Assembly: GCA_030040115.1 (NCBI GenBank)
Contig: JASHUH010000528.1
Span: forward strand, 1 to 15,410
Reading direction: 5' to 3'
DNA: 15,410 nt
Source of the DNA: Acidobacteriaceae bacterium
GTDB taxonomy: Bacteria > Acidobacteriota > Terriglobia > Terriglobales > Acidobacteriaceae
Shown here: positions 7,184-14,833 of the stretch, in pieces
Layout: each line of letters starts with the position of its first letter
How positions within the stretch are numbered: position 1 is the stretch's first letter
Translations under genes and position numbers: made by a program
Notes under the pieces: generated by a model
What the model was told of the DNA's origin: nothing
What the model saw: only the letters and a program-made list of their open reading frames with translations
The model's database searches: none

Positions 7184-8605
7184 TCACAGGTCGTAATAGA
7201 GGAAGAACTCGTATGGAACCGGGCGCAGGTTGACGGGCGCCAGTTCGCGCTCGCGCTTGTAGCTGACCCAGGTTTCGATCAAATCGGGCGTGAACACGCC
7301 GCCCTCGACAAGGAAAGCGTGATCCTCCTCGAGCGCATTGAGAACTTCGCCGAGCGATCCCGGCGTGCTCTTGATCTTCCTGGCTTCCTCGGGCTCCAGC
7401 TCGTAAAGATCCTTGTCCACCGCTTCGCCGGGATCGATTTTGTGCTTGATTCCATCCAGGCCGGCCATGAGCAAGGCGGAGAAGCAGAGATAAGGATTGG
7501 CGGAGGGATCGGGGCAGCGGAATTCAAGACGTTTCGCCTTGGGGCTGGTGGAGTAAACCGGAATGCGCACCGCCGCGGAACGGTTGCGCTGCGAGTAGCA
7601 CAGATTCACCGGGGCCTCGTAGCCCGGAACCAGACGGCGGTACGAGTTGGTGGTGGGGGCGCACATGGCTAGCAACGCCGGCGCGTGCTTGAGCAGGCCG
7701 CCGATGTAGTGCTTGGCGGTGCTGCTGAGCAGCGCGTATCCCTTGGCGTCGTAAAAGACGTTGGCGTCGCCTTTCCATAAGCTCTGGTGAACGTGCATCC
7801 CGGAGCCGTTGTCGCCAAACAGCGGCTTGGGCATGAAGGTGGCCGTCATGCCGTGCTTTTTGGCGATCATGCGGATGATGTACTTGTACTTCATCAGGTT
7901 GTCGCCCATTGTGACCAAGGGGCCGAAGCGCATGTCGATCTCGGCCTGACCGGCGGTCCCCACTTCGTGGTGATGCACCTCAACCTTGACGCCCGCATCC
8001 TTGAGAGCGAGCAAAATCTCCGACCGGACATCCTGCAACTGGTCCGAAGGCGGCACTGGGAAATAACCCTCTTTGTGGCGCAGCTTGTAGCCGAGATTCG
8101 GGGTTTCTTCGCGGCCGGCGTTCCAGATGCCTTCGTTGGAATCGATGGCGTAAAAGCCGGTGTTCGCGGTCTGGCCGTAGCGCACGTCGTCGAAGATGTA
8201 AAACTCGGCCTCCGGGCCCCAGTAGCTGGCGTCGGCGATGCCGGTGCTCTTGAGATAGGCCTCAGCCTTTTGCGCGACGTAACGCGGGTCGCGGCTATAG
8301 GGCTTGCGGCTGAGCGGATCGAAGACATTGCAGATGATGTTGATGGTGGGCACCTGCAGGACCGGGTCCACAAAGGCCGTGTCGGCGTCGGCGATCAGCA
8401 ACATGTCGCTTTCGTGAATCTGCTGGAAACCGCGGATGCTCGAGCCGTCGAAACCGATCCCGTCGCTGAACAGGTCGTCCTCAAGGTCTTCAATAGGGAT
8501 GGAAAAGTGCTGCCACATGCCCGGCAGGTCGATGAACCGCAGATCGACAATCTTTACACCGGCTTCCTTGGCAAGTTTTTTTACATCATCGGGGGTGCGC
8601 GGCAT
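7184..8605 (-). CDS. glnA: Glutamine synthetase, type I
   Basis: Makes glutamine from glutamate, ammonia and ATP; the cytoplasmic dodecamer is the main ammonia-assimilating enzyme. The 473-residue protein matches GSI throughout: [14 protein letters not shown] and [17 protein letters not shown] (N-terminal domain), [16 protein letters not shown] with metal-binding glutamates, [34 protein letters not shown] (ATP/metal histidine loop), [30 protein letters not shown] (substrate arginines) and [15 protein letters not shown]. Tyr401 in DLYELEPEE matches the tyrosine adenylylated by GlnE, so covalent control is possible. AAGGAGAAG, 7 bases before the ATG, is a strong ribosome site. It stands alone; no glnB, ntrBC or amt gene is near. 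Two hairpins follow the stop. No missing residue was noticed. Confidence 0.97.
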   Translation of the reverse strand: MPRTPDDVKKLAKEAGVKIVDLRFIDLPGMWQHFSIPIEDLEDDLFSDGIGFDGSSIRGFQQIHESDMLLIADADTAFVDPVLQVPTINIICNVFDPLSRKPYSRDPRYVAQKAEAYLKSTGIADASYWGPEAEFYIFDDVRYGQTANTGFYAIDSNEGIWNAGREETPNLGYKLRHKEGYFPVPPSDQLQDVRSEILLALKDAGVKVEVHHHEVGTAGQAEIDMRFGPLVTMGDNLMKYKYIIRMIAKKHGMTATFMPKPLFGDNGSGMHVHQSLWKGDANVFYDAKGYALLSSTAKHYIGGLLKHAPALLAMCAPTTNSYRRLVPGYEAPVNLCYSQRNRSAAVRIPVYSTSPKAKRLEFRCPDPSANPYLCFSALLMAGLDGIKHKIDPGEAVDKDLYELEPEEARKIKSTPGSLGEVLNALEEDHAFLVEGGVFTPDLIETWVSYKRERELAPVNLRPVPYEFFLYYDL

Positions 8606-8687
8606 TCTTAACTTCTCCTTGTTAGGTTTTAGTTTGGAACGGTAATCGTGAACGGATCGAAAGAGGCGCTTCTTCGCAGGAATTTCA

Positions 8688-8718
8688 ATTCTACAGCCTG
8701 GGGGCGCCCGTATGTCAG
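8688..8718 (-). promoter_or_regulatory. Possible glnA promoter
   Basis: Minus strand: CTGACA (forward 8713-8718) and TAGAAT (forward 8688-8693) with a 19-base spacer, about 80 bases before the glnA ATG. The -35 matches TTGACA at five of six positions, but the spacer is long. No sigma-54 GG-N10-GC element was found in this gap. Confidence 0.35.
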
Positions 8719-8845
8719 CGGGCTACGCCGGAAAAGGCGAATTCGCAAGGCCCAACCCTAGCGTCGGCTGTTGCGGAAGTTCACACAAATTCTTTGGCTA
8801 TCCTAGTTCGCGGGGTATAAGGATTTTATGAAGATTTTAAAAATA

Positions 8846-8873
8846 GCCGGTGCAAAACCCTGCACTTACCGGC
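8846..8873. other. Bulged hairpin in the glnA-kinase gap
   Basis: GCCGGT (8846-8851) pairs with ACCGGC (8868-8873), and GCA 8852-8854 with TGC 8861-8863, leaving a 4-base bulge (ACTT) on one side and a 6-base loop. It is flanked on the left by an A/T-rich stretch (AAGATTTTAAAAATA). No known riboswitch family was recognised. On the minus strand the T/A-rich flank follows the stem, so a terminator for a minus transcript is possible. Confidence 0.3.
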
Positions 8874-9115
8874 GATCTGCGACCAGCGCCGTGAGCGTCG
8901 AGGTCACCGCCGGAATGGGCGCCAGAGCCGTGTAGCGCGGTGCTCCTGCATCGCCAGCGCGGTTCGCGCCGTCTCGTGCGCATTTTTCCGGCGAAGCACA
9001 CCGCTCCTGCTAGAATCGCTTTACGTCTTCCATAGGTTTGGAGTGGGACCAGGTATTTCATCGCTTTTATCGCAAGTTTTCTCACTTTTTCGATTTAGTT
9101 TGGGAAGCCCGCACC

Positions 9116-9208
9116 ATGGAGGACGGCCAGGAAATGCTTGTCCTGCGCGCCCAAACGCGAGGCCGAGCTTGGCCCCGATCTGACGGAATGAGAACGGCAG
9201 GTGGCTAA
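9116..9208 (+). CDS. Possible 30-residue upstream frame abutting the kinase gene
   Basis: ATG at 9116 opens a 30-codon frame (MEDGQEMLVLRAQTRGRAW and on) whose TAA (9206-9208) is directly followed by the kinase ATG at 9209. Such flush spacing suits translational coupling, but the peptide has no recognised features and only a weak GGGAAG site lies 8 bases upstream. It could be chance. Confidence 0.2.
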   Translation: MEDGQEMLVLRAQTRGRAWPRSDGMRTAGG

Positions 9209-10693
9209 ATGTCCGGAATCGACATTCCGATGCTTACAGTTTTTCACTCGGTGCGCCGGCGCGGTTCGCGGCCGAACCTGTTTCGGTTCATGCTGGAGTG
9301 CGTCCTGGGCCTGGCGGTTGTGCTGCTGATGGCGTGGGTCGCCCCTGGACGCGGTGGCTCGCTTCCGGACGCCGTATGGCTGTCCTCCCTCATCGTGCTT
9401 CTTGTGGCGTGGCTCTGTGGCTTTTGGCAGGCGGCGATCGTGGCCCTGGCGGCAGTCGCCGTTCCCGATTGGATGGCGCGCTCGCTGGCGCCGGCATACA
9501 GTTTCGCGGCCCTGCTGACCCTGATGCTCACCGCGCTCCTCGTCAGCCGGAGTTCCGAACGCGCCGCGCGGCAGGCCAAAGAGGCTGATACCTGGAGCAG
9601 CCAGACACGCGATCTGTATGAGTTCACCAGCCACACCCTCCAGATCGATCTCCACGTCGAGCCCGGCCAGGAATTGGCGGAGATGATTCAGGAGATTTTT
9701 GCATTGCAGGCGGTTGCGGTTTTCGACGCCGATCTGCACACCGTCTATCAAGCCGGTTTCTGGAACGCCGATCCGCAGGAAGAGGCGCAGAGCGTCTACC
9801 ATTTCGGCACCTCGGACGATGACCCGGCGCTCGGATTGGTGCGCCGCGCGGTGCGGCTGGGAAGCGTGCCTGTGGGTAGCCTGATGATGCGCGGCGAAAT
9901 CAGCCCTCTGGCCGCCGACGCTATCGCCGTGCTGGTCGCCATCACCTTTGACCGGTTTCGCGCGGTGGCTAACGAAAGCCTGATTGAAACCGAGCGCCGC
10001 GCCGAGCAGTTGCGCGCCACGGTGCTCGATAGCCTGGCGCACGCCTACAAGACGCCGTTGACGGCGATTCGTGCAGCCAGCACCGGATTAAGCGAAATGG
10101 GCCGGCTTTCCGCCGGCCAGGCGGATCTGGTTGCGCTCATTAACGAGCAGACGGATCTACTTAATGATTTGACCACGCGCCTGCTCACCACTGCGCGGCT
10201 CGACGCCGGAGAAGTCACTGTGCATGCCGAGGCGGTGAACGCCGGTTCGTTGATCGACGAGGTTCTTATGGGGCTGAAGGACCGGCTGGCCGGCGCGAAG
10301 GTCGGAATCGAGCTGGAGAATGAAGACCTCGTGACCCAGTGCGATCGCCGGCTGATGACCATGCTCCTGACCCAATTTCTCGACAACGCATGCAAGTATT
10401 CTCATTTCGGCTCCGCCATCACCCTCCGTGTCGCTTCGTCGCTCACAGAGACCGTCTTCTCGGTGCACAGCTATGGTCCCGTGATTCCCATGGCCGACCG
10501 GGAGCGCATCTTCAACCGGTACTATCGCTCTTCGACATCGAACCACACGCCCGGCACGGGAATCGGCCTCTCCGTAGCCAAACGCGTCGCCGCGATTCAT
10601 GGCGGCTATGTGTGGGTCACTAGCGATGAGCAGGAGGGAACCACGTTTTTCGCCGCAATTCCCGCAGCCCGGGAGAAAGGAAGTGCACGATGA
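9209..10693 (+). CDS. KdpD-like sensor histidine kinase
   Basis: 494 residues. The N-terminal third has hydrophobic segments at about 27-45, 56-86 and 95-112, like the DUF4118 membrane module of KdpD. A GAF-like sensor region (about 140-255; QAVAVFDADLHTVYQAGFWN) follows. The HisKA box is LDSLAHAYKTPLTAIRAAS with phospho-acceptor His278, then the ATPase domain: N-box FLDNACKYS (Asn393), SYGPVIPMADRERIFNRYYR, and GTGIGLSVAKRVAAIHGG (glycine loop 449-454). The N-terminal KdpD turgor and UspA domains are absent. It phosphorylates the response regulator encoded next, with which it shares an ATGA overlap. In the H-box, Ala279 stands where most HisKA kinases have Asp or Glu. AGGTGG 4 bases before the ATG is the ribosome site. 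The signal is unknown, and no kdpFABC genes are near, so a potassium role is not established. Confidence 0.92.
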   Translation: MSGIDIPMLTVFHSVRRRGSRPNLFRFMLECVLGLAVVLLMAWVAPGRGGSLPDAVWLSSLIVLLVAWLCGFWQAAIVALAAVAVPDWMARSLAPAYSFAALLTLMLTALLVSRSSERAARQAKEADTWSSQTRDLYEFTSHTLQIDLHVEPGQELAEMIQEIFALQAVAVFDADLHTVYQAGFWNADPQEEAQSVYHFGTSDDDPALGLVRRAVRLGSVPVGSLMMRGEISPLAADAIAVLVAITFDRFRAVANESLIETERRAEQLRATVLDSLAHAYKTPLTAIRAASTGLSEMGRLSAGQADLVALINEQTDLLNDLTTRLLTTARLDAGEVTVHAEAVNAGSLIDEVLMGLKDRLAGAKVGIELENEDLVTQCDRRLMTMLLTQFLDNACKYSHFGSAITLRVASSLTETVFSVHSYGPVIPMADRERIFNRYYRSSTSNHTPGTGIGLSVAKRVAAIHGGYVWVTSDEQEGTTFFAAIPAAREKGSAR

Positions 10694-11463
10694 CTCAATC
10701 CGTCATTCGCATTCTGGTGGTCGATGACGAGCCGGCCATCCGCAGGGCGCTGCGGCCTCCGCTGGCGGAGCTGGGCTTCCAGGTGTCCGAGGCCTCGCGC
10801 GGCGAGGAGGCGCTGCTGGCGTTGCGCGCGGCCCCCTACGATGTGGTGCTGCTCGACATTAACATGCCCGGCCTGGGTGGCATCGACACGCTGCGCCGCA
10901 TCCGCACCTTCGCGCCCCGCCTGCCCGTGCTCATGCTCAGCGTGCGTGACCAGGAGGAAGACAAAGTGGAGGCCCTCGATATCGGCGCCGACGACTACGT
11001 GACCAAACCCTTCAGCACCCGCGAGTTGATCGCCCGCATTCGCACCGCCATCCGGCGCGTCGGCGCTCCCGCGCGCCCCAAGGATGCCCCGATCGACATT
11101 GGCGAAATTCGCCTGGAGCCGATGAAGCGCAGCGTCACCAAGCGCGGCGGGCTGATCCATCTTACTCGCAAAGAATTCGATATTCTTCACTGCCTGATGA
11201 GCCGCGCCGGCCACGTGGTCACTTACGCCAAACTGCTCACCGCCGTATGGGGCGCGGATTGCCGCGAAGAGGTCGAGTATCTGCGCACCTTCGTCCGCCA
11301 GTTGCGCAAGAAGATTGAAGACGATCCCTCCCGGCCCGTGTACCTGCTCACCGACGTCGCGGTGGGCTACCGCTTCTCCGATGCGCAGATGCTCGAAGAC
11401 GAGAATGCAGTCAATGAGAGCGGCCCGAAGAAACCCGAATTTTCGCCTGAAGCGGCGCCCTAG
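10690..11463 (+). CDS. OmpR/KdpE-family response regulator
   Basis: 257 residues. Receiver domain (about 5-122): acidic pair Asp12-Asp13 in LVVDDEPAIRRAL, phospho-acceptor Asp56 in VVLLDINMPG, switch Ser84 in VLMLSVRD and Lys106 in DDYVTKPFSTREL. A winged-helix DNA-binding domain (about 136-230) follows, with LTRKEFDILHCLMSRAGHVVTYAKLL, YLRTFVRQLRKKIEDDP and LLTDVAVGYRF. A charged tail of about 25 residues, not typical of the family, ends the protein. The ATG overlaps the kinase stop (ATGA), with GAAAGGAAG about 8 bases upstream, so the two are co-translated. Sequence order resembles KdpE, but the target genes are not in the window. It converges on apt. Confidence 0.95.
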   Translation: MTQSVIRILVVDDEPAIRRALRPPLAELGFQVSEASRGEEALLALRAAPYDVVLLDINMPGLGGIDTLRRIRTFAPRLPVLMLSVRDQEEDKVEALDIGADDYVTKPFSTRELIARIRTAIRRVGAPARPKDAPIDIGEIRLEPMKRSVTKRGGLIHLTRKEFDILHCLMSRAGHVVTYAKLLTAVWGADCREEVEYLRTFVRQLRKKIEDDPSRPVYLLTDVAVGYRFSDAQMLEDENAVNESGPKKPEFSPEAAP

Positions 11464-11468
11464 GCGCC
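11454..11468. terminator. Palindrome at the end of the regulator gene
   Basis: GGCGCC (11454-11459) and GGCGCC (11463-11468) form a perfect 6-bp stem with loop CTA that contains the stop codon region. GCGGC 11452-11456 and GCCGC 11470-11474 offer an alternative longer fold. It sits between the convergent regulator and apt genes and may act as a shared terminator, though no U-tract follows. Confidence 0.35.
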
Positions 11469-11483
11469 AGCCGCAGGACTTAT

Positions 11484-12032
11484 CTATGCGTCGTAATGCA
11501 GCAGGCTGAAAACGTCGTACTCCGGAAACCGCTCGCGGCCTTTCAGAAAATCGAGCTCGACGGCAAAGCCCAGCCCGGCGATTCTTCCGCCCAGTTGCTT
11601 CACCAGCTTCACCGTCGCTTCCATCGTGCCTCCGGTGGCCAATAAATCATCCACCAGCACCACACTCTGCCCGGGCGCAATGGCGTCCATGTGAATTTCG
11701 AGGGTGTCGGAGCCGTACTCAAGGTCATAGGTGACGCGCGCCACCGGCGCCGGCAGTTTGCGCGGCTTGCGCACAGGCACAAAGCCGGCGTTCAGACGAT
11801 AAGCCAGCGCCGGCCCGAAGATGAACCCACGCGCCTCGATGCCGAGCACCAGATCGATCCTGCGCTCGATGTAATGCGCCGCCAGCGCGTCGATCAGTTG
11901 GGCAAAGCCGGTCTTATCTTTGAGCAGGGTGGTGATGTCGTAAAACAGGATGCCCGGCTTGGGAAAATCCGGAACCGTGCGCACCAGCTTCTTCAAATCG
12001 TCGACGTTGACCGGATTTCTTTCAGCGGGCAT
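11484..12032 (-). CDS. apt: Adenine phosphoribosyltransferase
   Basis: Converts adenine and PRPP to AMP and pyrophosphate (purine salvage, cytoplasm). The 182-residue product has [20 protein letters not shown] (the family's N-terminal region), [45 protein letters not shown] and the PRPP-binding motif [13 protein letters not shown] at residues 124-136. GAGGAG lies about 12 bases before the ATG, a little far but the best site. Length is just above the usual 170-180. A perfect TATAAT sits on the minus strand at 12158-12163. It is a single gene, convergent with the regulator. Confidence 0.95.
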   Translation of the reverse strand: MPAERNPVNVDDLKKLVRTVPDFPKPGILFYDITTLLKDKTGFAQLIDALAAHYIERRIDLVLGIEARGFIFGPALAYRLNAGFVPVRKPRKLPAPVARVTYDLEYGSDTLEIHMDAIAPGQSVVLVDDLLATGGTMEATVKLVKQLGGRIAGLGFAVELDFLKGRERFPEYDVFSLLHYDA

Positions 12033-12157
12033 GGATCGATTTCACTCCTCGATGCGGCCCCGGACTCCGATTGGGCTCAAGCGCGGGCGCGGCATCGTAC
12101 GGGAAGGTTATAGGCAGTCCGCTTCGTCTTCCCTCCAAGTTGCAGGGGGCATAAGCC

Positions 12158-12163
12158 ATTATA
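12158..12163 (-). promoter_or_regulatory. Probable apt -10 promoter element
   Basis: Perfect TATAAT on the minus strand, 126 bases before the apt start; a transcript starting near 12151 would have a leader of about 118 bases. The -35 region is not a good match to TTGACA. No purine riboswitch core was recognised in the leader. Confidence 0.45.
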
Positions 12164-12296
12164 GGATGCGTAGGCGGGACATCGGACCGGCGACCAGCAG
12201 GAACTCCGGAACGAGCGGGCTCAGTGCGATTCGTCTGGCTTCCGAGTGAATTCGCGAATCGCCTCAGCGCTTCACCGTAGTCCATCACGCCCCGAT

Positions 12297-13028
12297 TCAC
12301 ATCGACTGCACCGGCAATAGCGTGAGGTCGTCCACGAGGCCGACTTCCTTCTGCACGAACGGTTCGCCATAGCGGACGCCGGCTAACAGACCGTAATGGC
12401 GCGCCTCGGCGAACGTGCGCTCGCGAATCTCCTCTTCGGGAACGAAGAGGCCGCTGCCGGCAGACTGGTTCGCGTATTGCGAGCGATAGGCCATGAGCGC
12501 CCGATGGCGCTGCTCGATAAATGGCGCGATATCGACGACGAAGCTGGGGCGCACGTCGGCGTAAAGGCTGGCGTAAACAATCTTGAAGGGACGGTGCGGC
12601 TCCGCGCCCGTATCGAACTTCCGCAGGCCAGAAAGAAAGCAAGCATCTTGACCAAGCGTCGCGGTGATGGCGTGATCGGGGTGGCGCGCCTGCCAGTACG
12701 GAAGAATGACGACGCGGGGGCGCAGGCGGCGCAGCATCCGCACAATTTCCATGCGGTTGGGCAGCGTGTTTTCGATGGCCCCGTCGGGAAGCGCGAGCGC
12801 CTCACGCCAGCCAACACCGAGCAACCCGGCGGCCTCGGCGGCTTCGCGCGCGCGCGCTTCGGCGCTTCCGCGGGTGCCGGCTTCACCCTGCGTCAGATCG
12901 AGAATGGCGGTGCGCAATCCGCGCGACGCCATGCGCAGAAGCGTGCCGCCGCAGGTTTGCTCCACATCGTCGCGATGGGCGGCGATGGCCAGTACATCGG
13001 CGCGCAAATCGGCGGCTTCCGCGGGCAT
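12297..13028 (-). CDS. bshB1: Bacillithiol biosynthesis deacetylase BshB1 (PIG-L family)
   Basis: Removes the acetyl group from N-acetylglucosaminyl-malate to give glucosaminyl-malate, the second step in bacillithiol synthesis; zinc-dependent, cytoplasmic. In the 243-residue product AHRDDVEQTCGGTL (residues 17-30) carries His18, Asp20, Asp21 and Glu23 of the metal/catalytic site; DLTQGEAGTRGSAE and LALPDGAI are typical of BshB1; RHPDHAI with His116 and His119 completes the metal site. The usual AHPDD proline is Arg19 here. The start ATG at 13028 is the only plausible one because an in-frame stop lies 5 codons upstream; no clear Shine-Dalgarno is seen. It lies 30 bases after the lipoprotein gene and may be transcribed with it. 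bshA and bshC are not in the window. A related LmbE-like deacetylase is the alternative. Confidence 0.85.
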   Translation of the reverse strand: MPAEAADLRADVLAIAAHRDDVEQTCGGTLLRMASRGLRTAILDLTQGEAGTRGSAEARAREAAEAAGLLGVGWREALALPDGAIENTLPNRMEIVRMLRRLRPRVVILPYWQARHPDHAITATLGQDACFLSGLRKFDTGAEPHRPFKIVYASLYADVRPSFVVDIAPFIEQRHRALMAYRSQYANQSAGSGLFVPEEEIRERTFAEARHYGLLAGVRYGEPFVQKEVGLVDDLTLLPVQSM

Positions 13029-13038
13029 GGAGAAAAGA

Positions 13039-13064
13039 CGTTCAGTAAAAAAAGGCGTTCAGTA
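13039..13064. repeat. Short direct repeat at a stop codon
   Basis: CGTTCAGTA occurs at 13039-13047 and 13056-13064 (period 17). The second copy contains the stop codon of the minus-strand lipoprotein gene (TACTGA on that strand); the first lies in the 30-base gap before bshB1. Likely a small tandem duplication. Confidence 0.6.
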
Positions 13065-14567
13065 TACGGTGTTATCGGCGTCGGTCGTTGCGTCCATGTA
13101 GGCCACGTCCCAGGCCGTGCCGGTGACGGTCACATATTGGTTGTCGATGGCTGTTCCATCTGTGGTCTTATAGATGTACACTTGGCCGCCTTCGGCCGTA
13201 TAGATTTTGTGCAAACCGGTAACTGCGGCGATTCCCGTGGCGTCGCCAAGATACGGCTCCAGCATCACCACGCTGTTGGTCGCCGTGTTGTACATCGTCA
13301 GACAGCCGTAGCCGCCGGGCGCATTGGTGGCGTAGCGCACGCCGTTGGTGCATTTCTGCATGCCGATCCACAGGGTGTTGTCGTCGGCCTCGATCATGCG
13401 GCTAACCGCACCTGGCTGCCCGTCGCTAATGGATGCGGTGTTGGTGATGGTAGCCCAGCCGGTGGGACCCGAAACCAGATTGAGGACGGTGAGATTGCCG
13501 CCGTAGTAGATTTGGCCGCTGATGGTCTGCGGCTGCTGGCCGGCAACGTACATGGTGCTGGAGTCAACGAGGGCGTTGCTGGATCCGCCTGGAATGGGCA
13601 AGGTGCATGAGTTGCCGTTATTGGCGGCCGAGCATGTGGCGATGGCGGCCTGCGTGGGGAGCAGGCCGGAGCTCTCGCCCACGTTGAAAATGAGGGGCGC
13701 GACGGGCAGCGGCGTAATGGATGCTGCCGAACCGCCGCACTCAGGACCGCAGTTGAGCACATAGGCGGTGCTGCCGTCGGCGGAAAAAACCGCCTTCACC
13801 GGACGATCGAACGTCAACGGCGCGCCGGAGTAGTTGCCGGTGGCGTCGATGTAGTCGGGGCTTTGCACCTGAAACAGGCACCAGAGGGGCGCATTTTGCG
13901 GCTCGCAATCGACGGCCGCTTTCGGCCAGGTCGCGGGCCCTCCGGAATAGGCAAGCGATTCCGGGGTGGTAAGCTCTCGCGGATAGTATGCGTAATCCGA
14001 ATTTTGCACGAACGCCAGCGCCACCGTGCCGCCGGGGTTTACGCTGACGCGGTATACATTGGGCAGCCCCAGGGCAGCGGACGCGCCCCCGCTCTGACTC
14101 ACGGCGGTGAGGACGTGGGAAGCCTGGCTGGCGGCGAAAACAAAATTCTGATTGCGCGTAATGAAAATGCTGGATTGGAGGCCACTCAAGCCGCTAGCGT
14201 TGCCGGTGGTGGCTTCCGTAGCGTAATTGACCAACGCCAGGCTGCCGTCGCCCGAGCCATAGACGGCGCCGCGCTGCTCCTCGGGCATGTTCTGGATAGT
14301 GATGGGCAGGGACCCGCCATAGCCGGAGATCGAGAACGACGCGGGAGTGCCGTTGTAGCCGCTGCGCTCGTCGTAATAGGCGTCGACGATCTGGAGCGCG
14401 CCCTTGCTCAGGGCGCTGGGATTCTGCACCGCGATCATCACGCGATTGACCAGCTTGCTGGGGGGAAGAATGCGTCCGTCAAAATAGTAGGTGCTGCCAC
14501 AGCCTGCCAAAATTATCGCGGACGCCAGGGCGGCTGCGGCGCTGATCCAAAAACTGCGTTTCCTCAA
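13059..14567 (-). CDS. Predicted lipoprotein, beta-propeller-like repeats, function unknown
   Basis: 502 residues. A lipoprotein signal is clear: MRKRSFWISAAAALASAIIL followed by LAGC, with Cys23 the predicted lipidation site, so the protein is tethered to a membrane facing the periplasm or outside. The rest is beta-rich with repeated short strands, such as LPNVYRVSVNPGGTVALAFV, PVKAVFSADGSTAYVLNCG, NTLWIGMQKC and LHKIYTAEGGQVYIYKT, as in lactonase or YVTN-type beta-propellers. Cysteines come in pairs (CEPQNAPLWC, CGPEC, CSAANNGNSC), suggesting disulfides. The start codon is TTG at 14567: an in-frame TAA lies three codons upstream and the next Met is residue 44, past the signal. GAGGTAAAGGG just upstream serves as ribosome site. 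It precedes bshB1 by 30 bases; no functional link is evident. Confidence 0.82.
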   Translation of the reverse strand: MRKRSFWISAAAALASAIILAGCGSTYYFDGRILPPSKLVNRVMIAVQNPSALSKGALQIVDAYYDERSGYNGTPASFSISGYGGSLPITIQNMPEEQRGAVYGSGDGSLALVNYATEATTGNASGLSGLQSSIFITRNQNFVFAASQASHVLTAVSQSGGASAALGLPNVYRVSVNPGGTVALAFVQNSDYAYYPRELTTPESLAYSGGPATWPKAAVDCEPQNAPLWCLFQVQSPDYIDATGNYSGAPLTFDRPVKAVFSADGSTAYVLNCGPECGGSAASITPLPVAPLIFNVGESSGLLPTQAAIATCSAANNGNSCTLPIPGGSSNALVDSSTMYVAGQQPQTISGQIYYGGNLTVLNLVSGPTGWATITNTASISDGQPGAVSRMIEADDNTLWIGMQKCTNGVRYATNAPGGYGCLTMYNTATNSVVMLEPYLGDATGIAAVTGLHKIYTAEGGQVYIYKTTDGTAIDNQYVTVTGTAWDVAYMDATTDADNTVY

Positions 14568-14833
14568 AGCCCTTTACCTCGATCGAAGGCGCGGACAGGC
14601 CGCGGCCCAAACAAAATCCACGGTCATGGCGGAGCCGGCCCAGCAAAAATCTAGCCGGTCAAACCGGTCAATGATCCATTGGCGAACCAATCGTCGTTCC
14701 AGTTGGCGACCCAGGTTATGACTCCCGAAGTATAGCAAAGCAGACCCTGCCATCCGGAGCGGCGCCGGCCGTGCGTCAGGAGCAAAGCACGGCGCATGCG
14801 CCTATGCCGCCGATGCGATAGCATGTCAGCAGC
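14568..14833. promoter_or_regulatory. Divergent control region of lipoprotein and methyltransferase genes
   Basis: No gene is seen in these 266 bases. TATACT on the minus strand (forward 14729-14734, preceded by TTGC) is a plausible -10 for the lipoprotein gene. CCGGTCAA occurs twice with period 9 at 14655-14671. A 7-bp hairpin lies at 14767-14792 (GCCGTGC with GCACGGC, 12-base loop), and the perfect 12-bp palindrome GGCGCATGCGCC at 14790-14801 lies 32 bases before the plus-strand start. No SAM or SAH riboswitch core was recognised. Confidence 0.35.

Larger units (their letters stand above)
8606..9208. other. 603-base gap between glnA and the kinase operon
   Basis: No recognisable gene fills this divergent gap. 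It should hold the promoters of glnA (minus) and the kinase operon (plus). An 82-codon minus-strand frame at 8837-9085 has an arginine- and glycine-rich product without family features and is rejected. The gap also holds the palindrome GCGAATTCGC near 8740, a bulged hairpin at 8846-8873, and an extended -10-like TGCTAGAAT near 9008-9016 on the plus strand with no good -35. A 30-codon frame ends flush with the kinase start. Confidence 0.5.

Noticed and set aside
8735..8750. Sigma-54 promoter for glnA near the TTGC/GCGAATTCGC palindrome
   Set aside because: GG and GC elements are not 10 bases apart; spacing rules it out.
8837..9085. 82-codon minus-strand frame in the glnA-kinase gap
   Set aside because: Although intergenic, its product is arginine-rich without domain features and no good ribosome site is seen.
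9095..10042. 315-codon open frame on the minus strand, antisense to the kinase gene
   Set aside because: Composition (many H, Q, R, G) is that of a mirror frame in GC-rich DNA, there are no motifs, and the plus strand has a complete kinase.
12396..13610. 404-codon plus-strand open frame antisense to bshB1 and the lipoprotein gene
   Set aside because: It spans two well-supported minus-strand genes and encodes a G/H/R-rich product without domains.
14760..14805. SAH or SAM riboswitch before the homocysteine methyltransferase
   Set aside because: The stem-loops lack the conserved core sequences of these families as I know them.
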